Assembly: GCA_027487865.1 (NCBI GenBank)
Contig: JAIYCT010000002.1
Location: 155,038-219,037 of the forward strand
Direction of reading: 5' to 3'
DNA: 64,000 bases
From: Microbacteriaceae bacterium
GTDB taxonomy: Bacteria; Actinomycetota; Actinomycetes; Actinomycetales; Microbacteriaceae
Position 1 is the first letter of the stretch, and each line of letters starts with the position of its first letter. A program made the translations under genes and the position numbers. A model generated the notes under the pieces. It did not search any database. It had not been told where the DNA came from and saw nothing but the letters and a program-made list of their open reading frames with translations. This document shows positions 56,953 through 64,000 of this stretch, in pieces.

Positions 56953-57626
56953 CCGCAGTAGAGACCGAGATGGGTGAAAAGGTTCCATTCAAAGGAATTC
57001 GCAGAACCGCAGCTCGTCACATGATTGCCGCCTGGCAGGTGCCAGCTTTTCACCTGACCGTTGAGGTCGACATGACTGAAGCTCTCAAGATAAAGCAGGT
57101 CAGCCCCGGTGCAAACCTAACCGACCTGTTGGTTTATGTTTCCGGTCGCACCCTTGCAGCTGTCCCTGAATTGAACGTGCACGTGGATGAAGAGGGAGTA
57201 ATCCCCTTTGCCCAGGCGAATATCGGACTTGCGGTTGCAACCGACCAGGGCCTCACGGTCCCGGTGATTCATGACGCCGACTCCCTTTCGCTTCAAGGGA
57301 TTGCCGCTCGCCGAGCAGAGATTGTGGAGCGCGCCAGAACCGGAACACTGACCCGACCTGACATCACTCTTGGAACCTTCACCATCTCCAACCTCGGGAT
57401 GATGGGAATCCGCAGATTTGACGCAATCCTCAACGTGCCACAGGCTGCCATCCTGGCGGTTGGCTCTACCGAGCAGCGGCTGAGAAAAGTGAACGGCCAA
57501 GATACCTGGCTTCCAATTGCGGAATTCACCCTTACTTGCGATCACCGCGCTATCGACGGTGCGTCTGGAGCTAAGTTCTTGCAGCACTTTGCTGAACTGC
57601 TTCAGAGCCCAATTTCGGCTGAGTGA
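56949..57626 (+). CDS. 2-oxoacid dehydrogenase E2 catalytic core lacking lipoyl and E1-binding domains
   Basis: The 225-residue protein contains only the acyltransferase domain: I-R-R-T-A-A-R-H-M at the start, G-T-F-T-I-S-N-L-G-M-M-G in the middle and the active site C-D-H199-R-A-I-D203-G. Usual E2 proteins of 400-600 residues have one to three lipoyl domains and a peripheral subunit-binding domain before it. None is present, and the lipoyl domain is encoded separately upstream. There is no sign of a frameshift: the ATG overlaps the aldolase stop as ATGA. No E3 (dihydrolipoamide dehydrogenase) gene is in the cluster. Confidence 0.88.
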   Translation: MTAVETEMGEKVPFKGIRRTAARHMIAAWQVPAFHLTVEVDMTEALKIKQVSPGANLTDLLVYVSGRTLAAVPELNVHVDEEGVIPFAQANIGLAVATDQGLTVPVIHDADSLSLQGIAARRAEIVERARTGTLTRPDITLGTFTISNLGMMGIRRFDAILNVPQAAILAVGSTEQRLRKVNGQDTWLPIAEFTLTCDHRAIDGASGAKFLQHFAELLQSPISAE

Positions 57627-57646
57627 TCTTTCAGGAGAAATGATCA

Positions 57647-58369
57647 ATGCTCAGTCCTAACGGCCCTTTTGATTTGGTAGAAACCTCGGAACAGAACTCT
57701 GTGTCCGCGCAGGTTCAAATGAATTACTCGCTTTTGATGATTCGAGAAGTTGCCAAGGATCCTGAGTTTGGGCCACAGACCAGGGTTTACACCCCGGCAC
57801 GAACAGTTGCTTTCAGTAAGCGCGAGGCTTTGATGCCGGGATTCGATCGTGCCTGGGAAATAGCGCAGGACATGGGATACCAGCCAGTGCTTCGAACCAC
57901 CGGTGGCAGAACCGTGGTCTACAACGAGAACTCTTTGGTCTTTGACTTGGTCGTGCCAGAGCCTCGTTTGCGTTACCAGAGCTCATTCATCTTCAAAGAG
58001 TTTGGCTTGGCCCTGGTTGGCACTCTTCGATCAATTGCGGTGGATGCTCGACTAGGACCTGTGCCGGGGGAGTTCTGCCCGGGCACATACAGCGTGAATG
58101 CTCGAAACAAAACCAAATTGATCGGAACCGCTCAGCGGGCTTCAAGTGGCGCGAGACTGATCAGCGGAGTTTTACAGTTGTCAGAAGCTGACGAGGTTAG
58201 AGAAGTATTGAGCGAAGTTAATCAGGCACTCAACGTTGAGTGGGATCCAGCAACCGTTGGAGCTTTAGATCAGGAAATCGGCAGCTTTGACCCGAACCTG
58301 GTAAAGGTCTTCCTCAGCGATCAAATCAGGGCTTTCGGTAACCAGCTTTTCCGCCAGGAATACTCCTAA
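57647..58369 (+). CDS. Lipoate-protein ligase A family protein
   Basis: The 240-residue protein has the BPL/LplA/LipB fold signatures: R-T-T-G-G-R-T-V-V-Y-N-E-N-S-L (the usual R-x-(S/T)-G-G-x-x-V loop, here with Tyr-Asn where His is common) and K-T-K-L-I-G-T-A-Q-R with the lysine used for lipoyl-AMP chemistry. It is the last gene of the E1-E2 operon, 20 bases after the E2 core, with AGGAG upstream. It is likely to load lipoate or octanoate onto the small carrier protein of this operon. It ends two bases before the convergent glycerol kinase stop. Confidence 0.78.
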   Translation: MLSPNGPFDLVETSEQNSVSAQVQMNYSLLMIREVAKDPEFGPQTRVYTPARTVAFSKREALMPGFDRAWEIAQDMGYQPVLRTTGGRTVVYNENSLVFDLVVPEPRLRYQSSFIFKEFGLALVGTLRSIAVDARLGPVPGEFCPGTYSVNARNKTKLIGTAQRASSGARLISGVLQLSEADEVREVLSEVNQALNVEWDPATVGALDQEIGSFDPNLVKVFLSDQIRAFGNQLFRQEYS

Positions 58370-58371
58370 AA

Positions 58372-59877
58372 CTAACCCTTGCGCCTCGGTGGCAAAGACC
58401 TAGTCGCGGCAACCGCCTCGTTCCATCCGGCCATAAGTTCAGCACGCTGATCGGCGGAGATTGCGGGTACGAATTCTCTATCCAGTTCCCATCGGTCGGT
58501 GATTGATTCCAGGCTCCAGGCACCAACCGCAGCACCTGCGATGTGAGCAACTCCCAATGCGGTTCTCTCGGGCTCGGTTGGCCTGAGAACTGGGATTCCA
58601 AGTACGTCGGCTTGGAACTGGCAGAGCCAATCGTTCTTTACTGCTCCACCATCAATCTTTAGGGCCGGCACATCCACGCCACCGCTGATCAACGCAATGA
58701 CGTTGTCGACGGTCTGATAGGCCATCGATTCGAGCCCGGCTCGAACCAGGTGTGCCTTGGTGGTGTCCAGCTGCAACCCCATGATTGAGCCTCGCACGTC
58801 TCCATCCCAATAGGGATCGCAGAGGCCGTTGAACGCCGGCACGAGATACACCCCGCCGTTATCACTGACGGACCTGGCTAGGCTTTCGGCTTCGAGCGAA
58901 GAGGACAGTAGCCCCAGGTTATCCCTGAGCCACTGCATAGTTTTTCCGCTGAAGAAAACCACGCCCTCGGCTTCGTAGGTGAGCTTGTCCTCTAATCCCC
59001 AAGCAATGCTCGAGGTCATTCCCGGCATCAGCTGCGGCTTGTTGCCAACGTTTACGGTCAATACTCCTGCGGTCCCGTAGGTATTCTTTGCATCACCTGG
59101 ATTCATACACGCTTGCCCAAATAGTCCAGCCTGCTGATCGCCAAGAATGCCTCGAATTGGAACTGATCCACGCATTGGTCCAGGGAGAATGCCAGGAGCC
59201 ACATCACCGAAGTAGTCATCCGACTCTAAGACCGTTGGAAGCAGGGCAGTTGGGATTCCTAGAGTCTGTGCCAGGTCGAGATCCCAGCTACCGGTACTGA
59301 TGTTTAGCAGCGCGGTCCTAGAGGCAGCACTGAAGTCGGTTGCGTGTCTTTGGCCTCCGGTGAGCTTGAATAACAACCAGCTGTCCATGGTTCCAAAGGC
59401 CAGCTCCGATTTCTCAGCACGCTGCAGTAATCCGTCGACATTTTGGCAAAGCCAAGCAATTTTTCCAGCGGAGAAGTAGGAGTCGTTTCTCACTCCGGTG
59501 CGTTCGCGAATCAGACCATCTAGTCCGCTCTGTCTCCAGCCGGCAATAATTTCATCTGTTTGCTTAGAGCTCCACATGACGGCGTTGTAAAGCGGTTTTC
59601 CGGTCTTACGGTCCCAGATGATTGCCGTTTCGCGGTGAGTGGTTATGCCAACCACCAGGATGTTCTCGGCTGTAGCGCCAATCTTTCGCATGGCCTGGTG
59701 GATAGCCTCCAGCATTGCCTGCCAAACGGCTTCCGGGTCAAGCTCTACCCAGCCTGGCTTTGGAAAGATTGCATGAATTGGCACAGCGTGGTCGCTGACT
59801 GCCATTCCTGACTCATCGAAAAGCACAGCCCGGGCGCTGCTTGATCCCTCGTCTAGGGCAAGAACGTATTTCTGCAT
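58372..59877 (-). CDS. glpK: Glycerol kinase
   Basis: The 501-residue FGGY kinase phosphorylates glycerol. Family marks are A-L-D-E-G-S-S-S-A-R-A-V-L-F at the start, G-D-Q-Q-A-G-L-F-G-Q, N-T-Y-G-T-A, V-P-A-F-N-G-L-C-D-P-Y-W-D and A-G-L-E-S-M-A-Y-Q-T. The conserved E-x-S-x-x-x-x-D opening has S-S-A-R in place of S-T-S-x-R, but overall it is closer to GlpK than the other FGGY kinase here. GGAGA before the ATG. It follows glpD paralogue 2 by 27 bases on the same strand. Confidence 0.88.
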   Translation of the reverse strand: MQKYVLALDEGSSSARAVLFDESGMAVSDHAVPIHAIFPKPGWVELDPEAVWQAMLEAIHQAMRKIGATAENILVVGITTHRETAIIWDRKTGKPLYNAVMWSSKQTDEIIAGWRQSGLDGLIRERTGVRNDSYFSAGKIAWLCQNVDGLLQRAEKSELAFGTMDSWLLFKLTGGQRHATDFSAASRTALLNISTGSWDLDLAQTLGIPTALLPTVLESDDYFGDVAPGILPGPMRGSVPIRGILGDQQAGLFGQACMNPGDAKNTYGTAGVLTVNVGNKPQLMPGMTSSIAWGLEDKLTYEAEGVVFFSGKTMQWLRDNLGLLSSSLEAESLARSVSDNGGVYLVPAFNGLCDPYWDGDVRGSIMGLQLDTTKAHLVRAGLESMAYQTVDNVIALISGGVDVPALKIDGGAVKNDWLCQFQADVLGIPVLRPTEPERTALGVAHIAGAAVGAWSLESITDRWELDREFVPAISADQRAELMAGWNEAVAATRSLPPRRKG

Positions 59878-59904
59878 GTTTTCTCCAGCGTCTTTGCTAT
59901 GTCC

Positions 59905-61533
59905 TTATGCCACCTTAGGAACCTTCAGGTGATCTAGCCACACCTGATATTCCTTGATGTTCTGCGCAACCAACTTTTTGTCCCAACCATTTAGCTTGCC
60001 AACAATCTCGCTCGCCCTTTTGACCGACTCGAGCCCGTGTCCCGGTTCAAATGCCAACAGGATTCTTCTGGCATAGATATCGGTTAGGGTTTGGGCAAAT
60101 TCGTCTTGGGTAGCTACCACCAGCTCAGCAGCAATTGCCGGTGACCTAGGGTCAAAGCGCTCCGCCAATTTTGGATCTTTTTTCACGTAACTTGCAATTA
60201 GTCGAGCCCTGGATCCATAAAGCGCGATCAAGCGCTCTGCGGTATCTGGCTTTATGGCCCCTCCAGCGACTAGTTCTGCTTTCAATGCAGACCAGTCTGT
60301 GTCTTGGGCTCCAGGGAACATCTTTTGCTTGTTGACACAGGCACGACGCTCACCAAATTCTTTCTTCAAAACCAGGGTCACTGCATCCTCCGCGAGTTGA
60401 CGGAAGGTGGTTAGCTTCCCGCCGACCACCGAGTAAAGACCAGGTAGCGAGTCGCTGGTGTGGTCCAGAACGATGTGGCTTCGAGGGATCTTCCACTCCG
60501 AAACTCCAGGAGCGTATGGCAGCGGACGAACTCCGCTGTAGGTGTAGAGGATGTCTTTTCGGGTTAGACCAGACTCTGGAATCAGTGCATTCACTTCCCG
60601 CAGTAGATACTCGATTTCGGTTTGGTCTGCGCGTGCGGCATCTGGCTCGAGGTCAAATTTGGTGTCGGTGGTGCCGATCAAGTAACGACCCATCCAAGGA
60701 ATAACCAAAACCAGTCTGCCGTCGGCCTGGGATTCGTAGTAGATCACGTCATTTGGTGCACCTGGGAAAGGGTCGACAATAATGTGGCTTCCCTTGGTGC
60801 CTCCGATAAGCCGCTTGGTGTTTCCCTGCTTGAGGTTGTCATTGACGCGGTCAACCCATGGCCCGGCGGCATTGATTACAGCCTTGGCCCTGATTGCCGA
60901 AGTCTCACCTGACGAGCTGAGGGTCTTGACTCCAACCACCCGGCCGTTGCCGTATTCAAATCCCACAACCTTTTCGTGGATTCTTATCTCGCCGCCTAGC
61001 TCACTAGCACCGAGTGCGAGCTCGACGCAAAGGCGTTCGGCATACTCAACCTGTCCGTCGATAAACACGGCAGCTCCGCCGAGCCCTGAGTCAGACATAC
61101 CTTTGAAGCGATCCTTCACTTTGGCTTTGCCCAAGATGCGGTGCCACGGAACGGTCTTATCGATAGAGAGGAAGTCGTAGGCCATCATGCCAGCCCAAAT
61201 CATCCAGGCCGGTCTGCGATTCTTCTTGTAGAAGGGCATAATCAAGTCGACTGGCTTCACAAGGTGAGGAGCCAGCTTGAATAGTCGCTCGCGCTCCTTG
61301 AGGGATTCGCGAACCAGTGCTAGATCCATGTGTTCCAAGTATCGAAGCCCGCCGTGAATTAGGCGTCCAGACCAGGCCGATACTCCAAAGCAAATGTCCT
61401 CTTGCTCAACCAGCACAACCGACATGCCGCGCTCAGCGGCATCTTTAGCGATGCCAAGGCCGTTGATGCCGGCTCCGATGACGATCAGGTCATACTCTTT
61501 GGCTGGCGTTGCAGTCTTTTTGGCGTTTGGCAT
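59905..61533 (-). CDS. glpD: FAD-dependent glycerol-3-phosphate dehydrogenase, paralogue 2
   Basis: The 542-residue flavoprotein has L-I-V-I-G-A-G-I-N-G-L-G-I-A-K-D-A-A, the GlpD signature S-G-R-L-I-H-G-G-L-R-Y-L-E, V-I-N-A-A-G-P-W-V-D-R and Y-L-I-G-T-T-D-T, with a DAO C-terminal domain. It oxidises glycerol-3-phosphate at the membrane. It is operonic with glpK and has its own leader of about 145 bases. It is only distantly similar to paralogue 1, so the two probably differ in substrate or conditions of use. Confidence 0.93.
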   Translation of the reverse strand: MPNAKKTATPAKEYDLIVIGAGINGLGIAKDAAERGMSVVLVEQEDICFGVSAWSGRLIHGGLRYLEHMDLALVRESLKERERLFKLAPHLVKPVDLIMPFYKKNRRPAWMIWAGMMAYDFLSIDKTVPWHRILGKAKVKDRFKGMSDSGLGGAAVFIDGQVEYAERLCVELALGASELGGEIRIHEKVVGFEYGNGRVVGVKTLSSSGETSAIRAKAVINAAGPWVDRVNDNLKQGNTKRLIGGTKGSHIIVDPFPGAPNDVIYYESQADGRLVLVIPWMGRYLIGTTDTKFDLEPDAARADQTEIEYLLREVNALIPESGLTRKDILYTYSGVRPLPYAPGVSEWKIPRSHIVLDHTSDSLPGLYSVVGGKLTTFRQLAEDAVTLVLKKEFGERRACVNKQKMFPGAQDTDWSALKAELVAGGAIKPDTAERLIALYGSRARLIASYVKKDPKLAERFDPRSPAIAAELVVATQDEFAQTLTDIYARRILLAFEPGHGLESVKRASEIVGKLNGWDKKLVAQNIKEYQVWLDHLKVPKVA

Positions 61534-61687
61534 CTAAAAAGTATCCTTCGCTGTTATTGGTTTTGGAAAGAGAGTCGGGTTTTTCTTTCGAGCCTGAGTC
61601 AGGCGCGCACTGCTTCTAGTAGCCAACCTGAACCCCTTCTCTGCACTGAGAAAATAATTATCCACTACTTGCATGGACATTCCTATC

Positions 61688-61716
61688 AAGCTAGTTCTTC
61701 TTCTTTCTGGTGTCAA
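61688..61716 (-). promoter_or_regulatory. Candidate promoter of glpD2-glpK
   Basis: On the minus strand TTGACA (61711-61716) and TAGCTT (61688-61693) are exactly 17 bases apart. Transcription would start near 61680, leaving a leader of about 145 bases to the glpD2 ATG. In this leader GCCTGAGTCAGGC (61592-61604) is a perfect small palindrome of unknown role. Confidence 0.6.
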
Positions 61717-61745
61717 GCCGATCGGAACCTCCGTTAGCATTTTGT

Positions 61746-61778
61746 AGCATTTCTATTCATAACGTGATAGAAAATGCT
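61746..61778. promoter_or_regulatory. Inverted repeat (probable SorC operator) before the regulator gene
   Basis: AGCATTTCTAT-tcataacgtg-ATAGAAAATGCT: 11-base arms with one extra A in the right arm. The half-site GCATnnnTATTC is shared with the repeat at 49901-49932. It lies 40 bases before the regulator start and about 30 bases behind the glpD2 -35 element, which suits autoregulation and control of glpD2-glpK. Confidence 0.7.
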
Positions 61779-61816
61779 TTAGTCTTCATCCAATACAAAG
61801 AAGTAGGGGTCAATTC

Positions 61817-62782
61817 ATGGTTAGTTCGCTCGACGCCGAGCAACTCCGCATGATTTCCAGGGTTGCAAAGCTGTATTACTCAAAGCAGCTCAGGCAAACC
61901 CAGATTGCGAAGGAACTTGGGGTTTCGCAGGCGAGAGTCTCTCGACTCCTTGCCGCGGCCGATGACTTTGGTGTTGTGAAGACAACTGTCGTCGCTCCTC
62001 GCGGACTACACCCAGACCTTGAGATGCAGCTTGAAGACAAGCTCGGCCTGCTGCAGGTGCACATCGTTTCATCGGTTGGAGAGAGCTCTAACCTGAACCA
62101 GGATTTGGGCAGGGCGGCAGCTTCCTTGATTGAGGCGATGCCGCTTGAGGGAAAGAACATTGGGTTCACAGCCTGGTCTCGCTCGCTTCGCTCGCTAGCC
62201 CGAGAGTTCAATCGCTTTTTGAAGATGGCCCCGGACAACATCGTTGAGCTGCTGGGAGATGTCGGTTCGCCACTGGTTCAACACGAGGCAACTTTGGCAA
62301 CTGAAATGTTTGCCAATGCTCTGGGTGGAACCCCGGTGTTCCTCAGACTCCCGAGCGTGGTGACCAACTCTTTGATCGCTGAATCACTGATTCAGAACGA
62401 CCCGCATGCGCGAGAAGCAATCGCCCTGATGGACAAGTTGGATCTGGCGCTGGTTGGTGTTGGCTCCTGCGACATCGCTTCACCAAACTACGCCGGTGCA
62501 AACTTCTTCACCCAGGATCAGCTCGAGATCCCAGTTCTAAAAGGTGCCGTTGGCCAAATCAACCTTCGCTTCATTGACGCTGAGGGAAAGCCAGTCGATT
62601 CCTCGCTAGATGCTCTAGTAATTGGAATCACTCTGGAGCAGCTTGCCAAGACCCCGATTCGCATTGCGGTGGCATCGGGCGATGACAAGCTCGCCGCGCT
62701 TAGGGCGGCAGCCAAGGGAGAGTGGATCAACGTTCTCATCACAGACCTATCAACCGCAGAGCAGTTAATCAGCACCAGCTAA
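61817..62782 (+). CDS. SorC-family (DeoR-like HTH) sugar-binding transcriptional regulator
   Basis: The 321-residue protein has an N-terminal helix-turn-helix (about residues 14-55: Y-Y-S-K-Q-L-R-Q-T-Q-I-A-K-E-L-G-V-S-Q-A-R-V-S-R-L-L) and a C-terminal sugar-phosphate-binding domain (about 60-320) of the SorC/CggR type, with D-L-G-R-A-A-A and G-V-G-S-C-D segments. Such regulators respond to phosphorylated sugars or polyols; EryD of the erythritol operon is of this family. AGGGG eight bases before the ATG. The neighbouring inverted repeat and its relatives in the island suggest it controls the glycerol/polyol genes. Confidence 0.9.
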   Translation: MVSSLDAEQLRMISRVAKLYYSKQLRQTQIAKELGVSQARVSRLLAAADDFGVVKTTVVAPRGLHPDLEMQLEDKLGLLQVHIVSSVGESSNLNQDLGRAAASLIEAMPLEGKNIGFTAWSRSLRSLAREFNRFLKMAPDNIVELLGDVGSPLVQHEATLATEMFANALGGTPVFLRLPSVVTNSLIAESLIQNDPHAREAIALMDKLDLALVGVGSCDIASPNYAGANFFTQDQLEIPVLKGAVGQINLRFIDAEGKPVDSSLDALVIGITLEQLAKTPIRIAVASGDDKLAALRAAAKGEWINVLITDLSTAEQLISTS

Positions 62783-62823
62783 CCGGGCCTTGAACTTTGG
62801 TTGAGGCTCGCAGGAGCAGTCAA

Positions 62824-62884
62824 TTGACAAGACCCCAAAAAAACTAAATACTGAATAGCAAGTCAAACAATGAATCATCATTCA
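62824..62884 (+). promoter_or_regulatory. Candidate promoter and palindrome before the epoxide hydrolase-like gene
   Basis: TTGACA (62824-62829) is followed by AT-rich TAAATACT (62845-62852) as a possible -10 element, though the spacing of 15 bases is short. Downstream are CTGAATAGCA and the small inverted repeat TGAATcatcATTCA (62871-62884), which repeat the TGAAT core found at the other island promoters. Confidence 0.4.
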
Positions 62885-62933
62885 CAACACAGCGACGTGT
62901 TTGAAGATTCTTACAAAAATGAAAGGGATGGCC

Positions 62934-64000
62934 ATGTCCTCAAAGTACGACGTCCGGCCTTACAAGATCCACATTCCTGATGCAGACCTGCAGGACATGA
63001 TGGAGCGTTTGCGCAGGACCAGATTCCCAGATGACTTCGGAAACGAAAACTGGGACTACGGCTACAACACCGATTATCACCGCACCCTGGTTGATTATTG
63101 GATCAACGAATACGACTGGCGCGACGTTGAGCGCAGGATGAACGAACTCCCACACTTCAAGGTTGACCTCATGGGAGTCCCACTGCACTTCATTCACGTC
63201 AAGGGCAGCGGCAAGAACCCAATGCCGCTATTGCTACACCACGGTTGGCCATGGACCTTCTGGGATGTTCGCAAGGTCATTGAGCCATTCACCAACCCTG
63301 AAAAGTTTGGTGGAGACCCAGAGGACTCCTTCAATGTGGTTCTAATCTCGCTTCCTGGATACGGCTTCTCTTCTCCACTGAAGGAAACCGGCTGGAACTG
63401 GTGGCACACTGCCGATCTAGAGAACACCCTGATGAAGGATGTTCTTGGATACGAGAAGTATGCAACTGCCGGTGGTGACTGGGGTGCTTTGATTGCACAG
63501 CAGCACGGTCACAAGTATGCAGACGATGTGATTGGTGTTTACACCCACTTCCCAGCTCAGATGAGCCACTACCTACCAACCCACCCAGACCAGCCGCCAG
63601 GGATTGACTTCGATCCAATCCTGGGACTACCAGCTGGCCACAACTACAACGCCGATGAGGCTGGTTGGTTCGAGCGCGGCAAGCTCTTTGTCGAGCGCGA
63701 GAGTGGCTACGGCGAGATTCAGCTAACCAAGCCCCAGACCCTGGGTGCTTTGGTCGCGGACTCACCAGCAGCCCAGCTTGCCTGGATCACCGAGAAGCGA
63801 TACTTCTGGGGCTTGGCAGAGCGTGGTGCAGGAACCGATGCATTTGAGAGGGTCTGGCCTAAAGAAGACCTAATCACTACCGCAGCGGTTTACTTCCTAA
63901 CCAACACCGGTGGATCATCTTCCCGTTACTACTGGGAGTGTCTAGGCAACCCATGGAAGCCTTCGCACACCAACTTCCCAGTGGTGTCGGTTCCAACCGC
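62934..64000 (+). CDS. Epoxide hydrolase-like alpha/beta hydrolase (3' truncated)
   Basis: The frame runs open to the window end (355 codons). The protein starts with the epoxide hydrolase N-terminal domain (R-P-Y-K-I-H-I-P-D-A-D-L-Q-D-M-M-E-R-L-R-R-T-R) followed by an alpha/beta hydrolase with the oxyanion motif L-L-H-H-G-W-P-W-T and the nucleophile elbow A-G-G-D-W-G (catalytic Asp). This is the microsomal/juvenile-hormone epoxide hydrolase group (EHN family). ATG at 62934 chosen because AAAGGG lies six bases upstream; an ATG two codons earlier abuts that site. Whether it acts with the polyol island or begins another operon cannot be seen. Confidence 0.88.
   Translation, partial: MSSKYDVRPYKIHIPDADLQDMMERLRRTRFPDDFGNENWDYGYNTDYHRTLVDYWINEYDWRDVERRMNELPHFKVDLMGVPLHFIHVKGSGKNPMPLLLHHGWPWTFWDVRKVIEPFTNPEKFGGDPEDSFNVVLISLPGYGFSSPLKETGWNWWHTADLENTLMKDVLGYEKYATAGGDWGALIAQQHGHKYADDVIGVYTHFPAQMSHYLPTHPDQPPGIDFDPILGLPAGHNYNADEAGWFERGKLFVERESGYGEIQLTKPQTLGALVADSPAAQLAWITEKRYFWGLAERGAGTDAFERVWPKEDLITTAAVYFLTNTGGSSSRYYWECLGNPWKPSHTNFPVVSVPT

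Noticed and set aside
55827-57626. Lipoyl and E2 core genes as one E2 gene broken by insertion of an aldolase
   Set aside because: Both parts have their own start signals and complete domain ends, and the aldolase is joined by an ATGA overlap. There is no duplicated or residual E2 linker or subunit-binding domain, so it is an arrangement under selection rather than a fresh disruption.
61534-61740. 68-codon minus-strand frame in the glpD2 leader
   Set aside because: It starts upstream of the best promoter for glpD2 and has no protein-like features; probably untranslated leader.

Overview
The window looks like a piece of a compact, moderate-GC actinobacterial chromosome, most likely from a planktonic freshwater Microbacteriaceae lineage (Luna cluster, Rhodoluna/Aquiluna-like). 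This is inferred from an actinorhodopsin-type proton pump together with a heliorhodopsin, an actinobacterial nrdHIEF operon, small membrane families typical of Actinobacteria (DUF3817, PGPGW, DUF4870), many GTG/TTG starts, and intergenic gaps that are mostly under 150 bases with convergent stop codons that overlap. I saw no rRNA, tRNA, insertion sequence, phage gene or CRISPR array.

Layout. 1-15.6 kb: the 3' part of one giant surface protein gene, with four ~1.1 kb beta-helix modules, about twenty Ig-like repeats, FN3 domains, a Pro/Thr stalk and a polytopic membrane C-terminus. 15.6-20.3 kb (minus): a ZIP metal transporter and nrdHIEF (class Ib ribonucleotide reductase), with a 16-codon Cys-rich peptide gene and a terminator between them. 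20.9-29.5 kb: tandem-GNAT acetyltransferase, EamA exporter, 6-phosphogluconate dehydrogenase, PBP4-type carboxypeptidase, oxidoreductases and an Fe-S (6-4)-type photolyase. 29.7-32.5 kb: class III aminotransferase, DUF3817 protein, and convergent to them actinorhodopsin followed by an unlisted 35-codon membrane peptide. 32.7-41.9 kb: HrpA helicase, ABC-F protein and an iron(III) ABC importer behind an IdeR/DtxR-type operator. 41.9-46.4 kb: GH1 glycosidase, a DUF2231-cytochrome b5 fusion, a degenerate HNH-like protein, heliorhodopsin and small membrane proteins.

46.5-64 kb is a glycerol/polyol carbon island: CitE-like lyase, GlpX, two GlpD paralogues, GlpK, an AraM-like sn-glycerol-1-phosphate dehydrogenase, an FGGY kinase, an AraL/NagD-like HAD phosphatase, a 2-oxoacid-dehydrogenase-like set (E1alpha, E1beta, free-standing lipoyl protein, class II aldolase, lipoyl-less E2 core, lipoate ligase), a SorC-family regulator and the start of an epoxide hydrolase-like gene. 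Inverted repeats built on TGAATA...ATGC half-sites lie in the two divergent promoter regions, and related sequences lie in front of E1alpha and the epoxide hydrolase. This suggests one SorC-type regulon. The plausible logic is phosphorylation and oxidation of a polyol to triose-phosphate-level intermediates, aldol chemistry, and oxidative decarboxylation or cleavage through a dedicated lipoyl system; GlpX would serve gluconeogenesis. The actual substrate cannot be read from the sequence.
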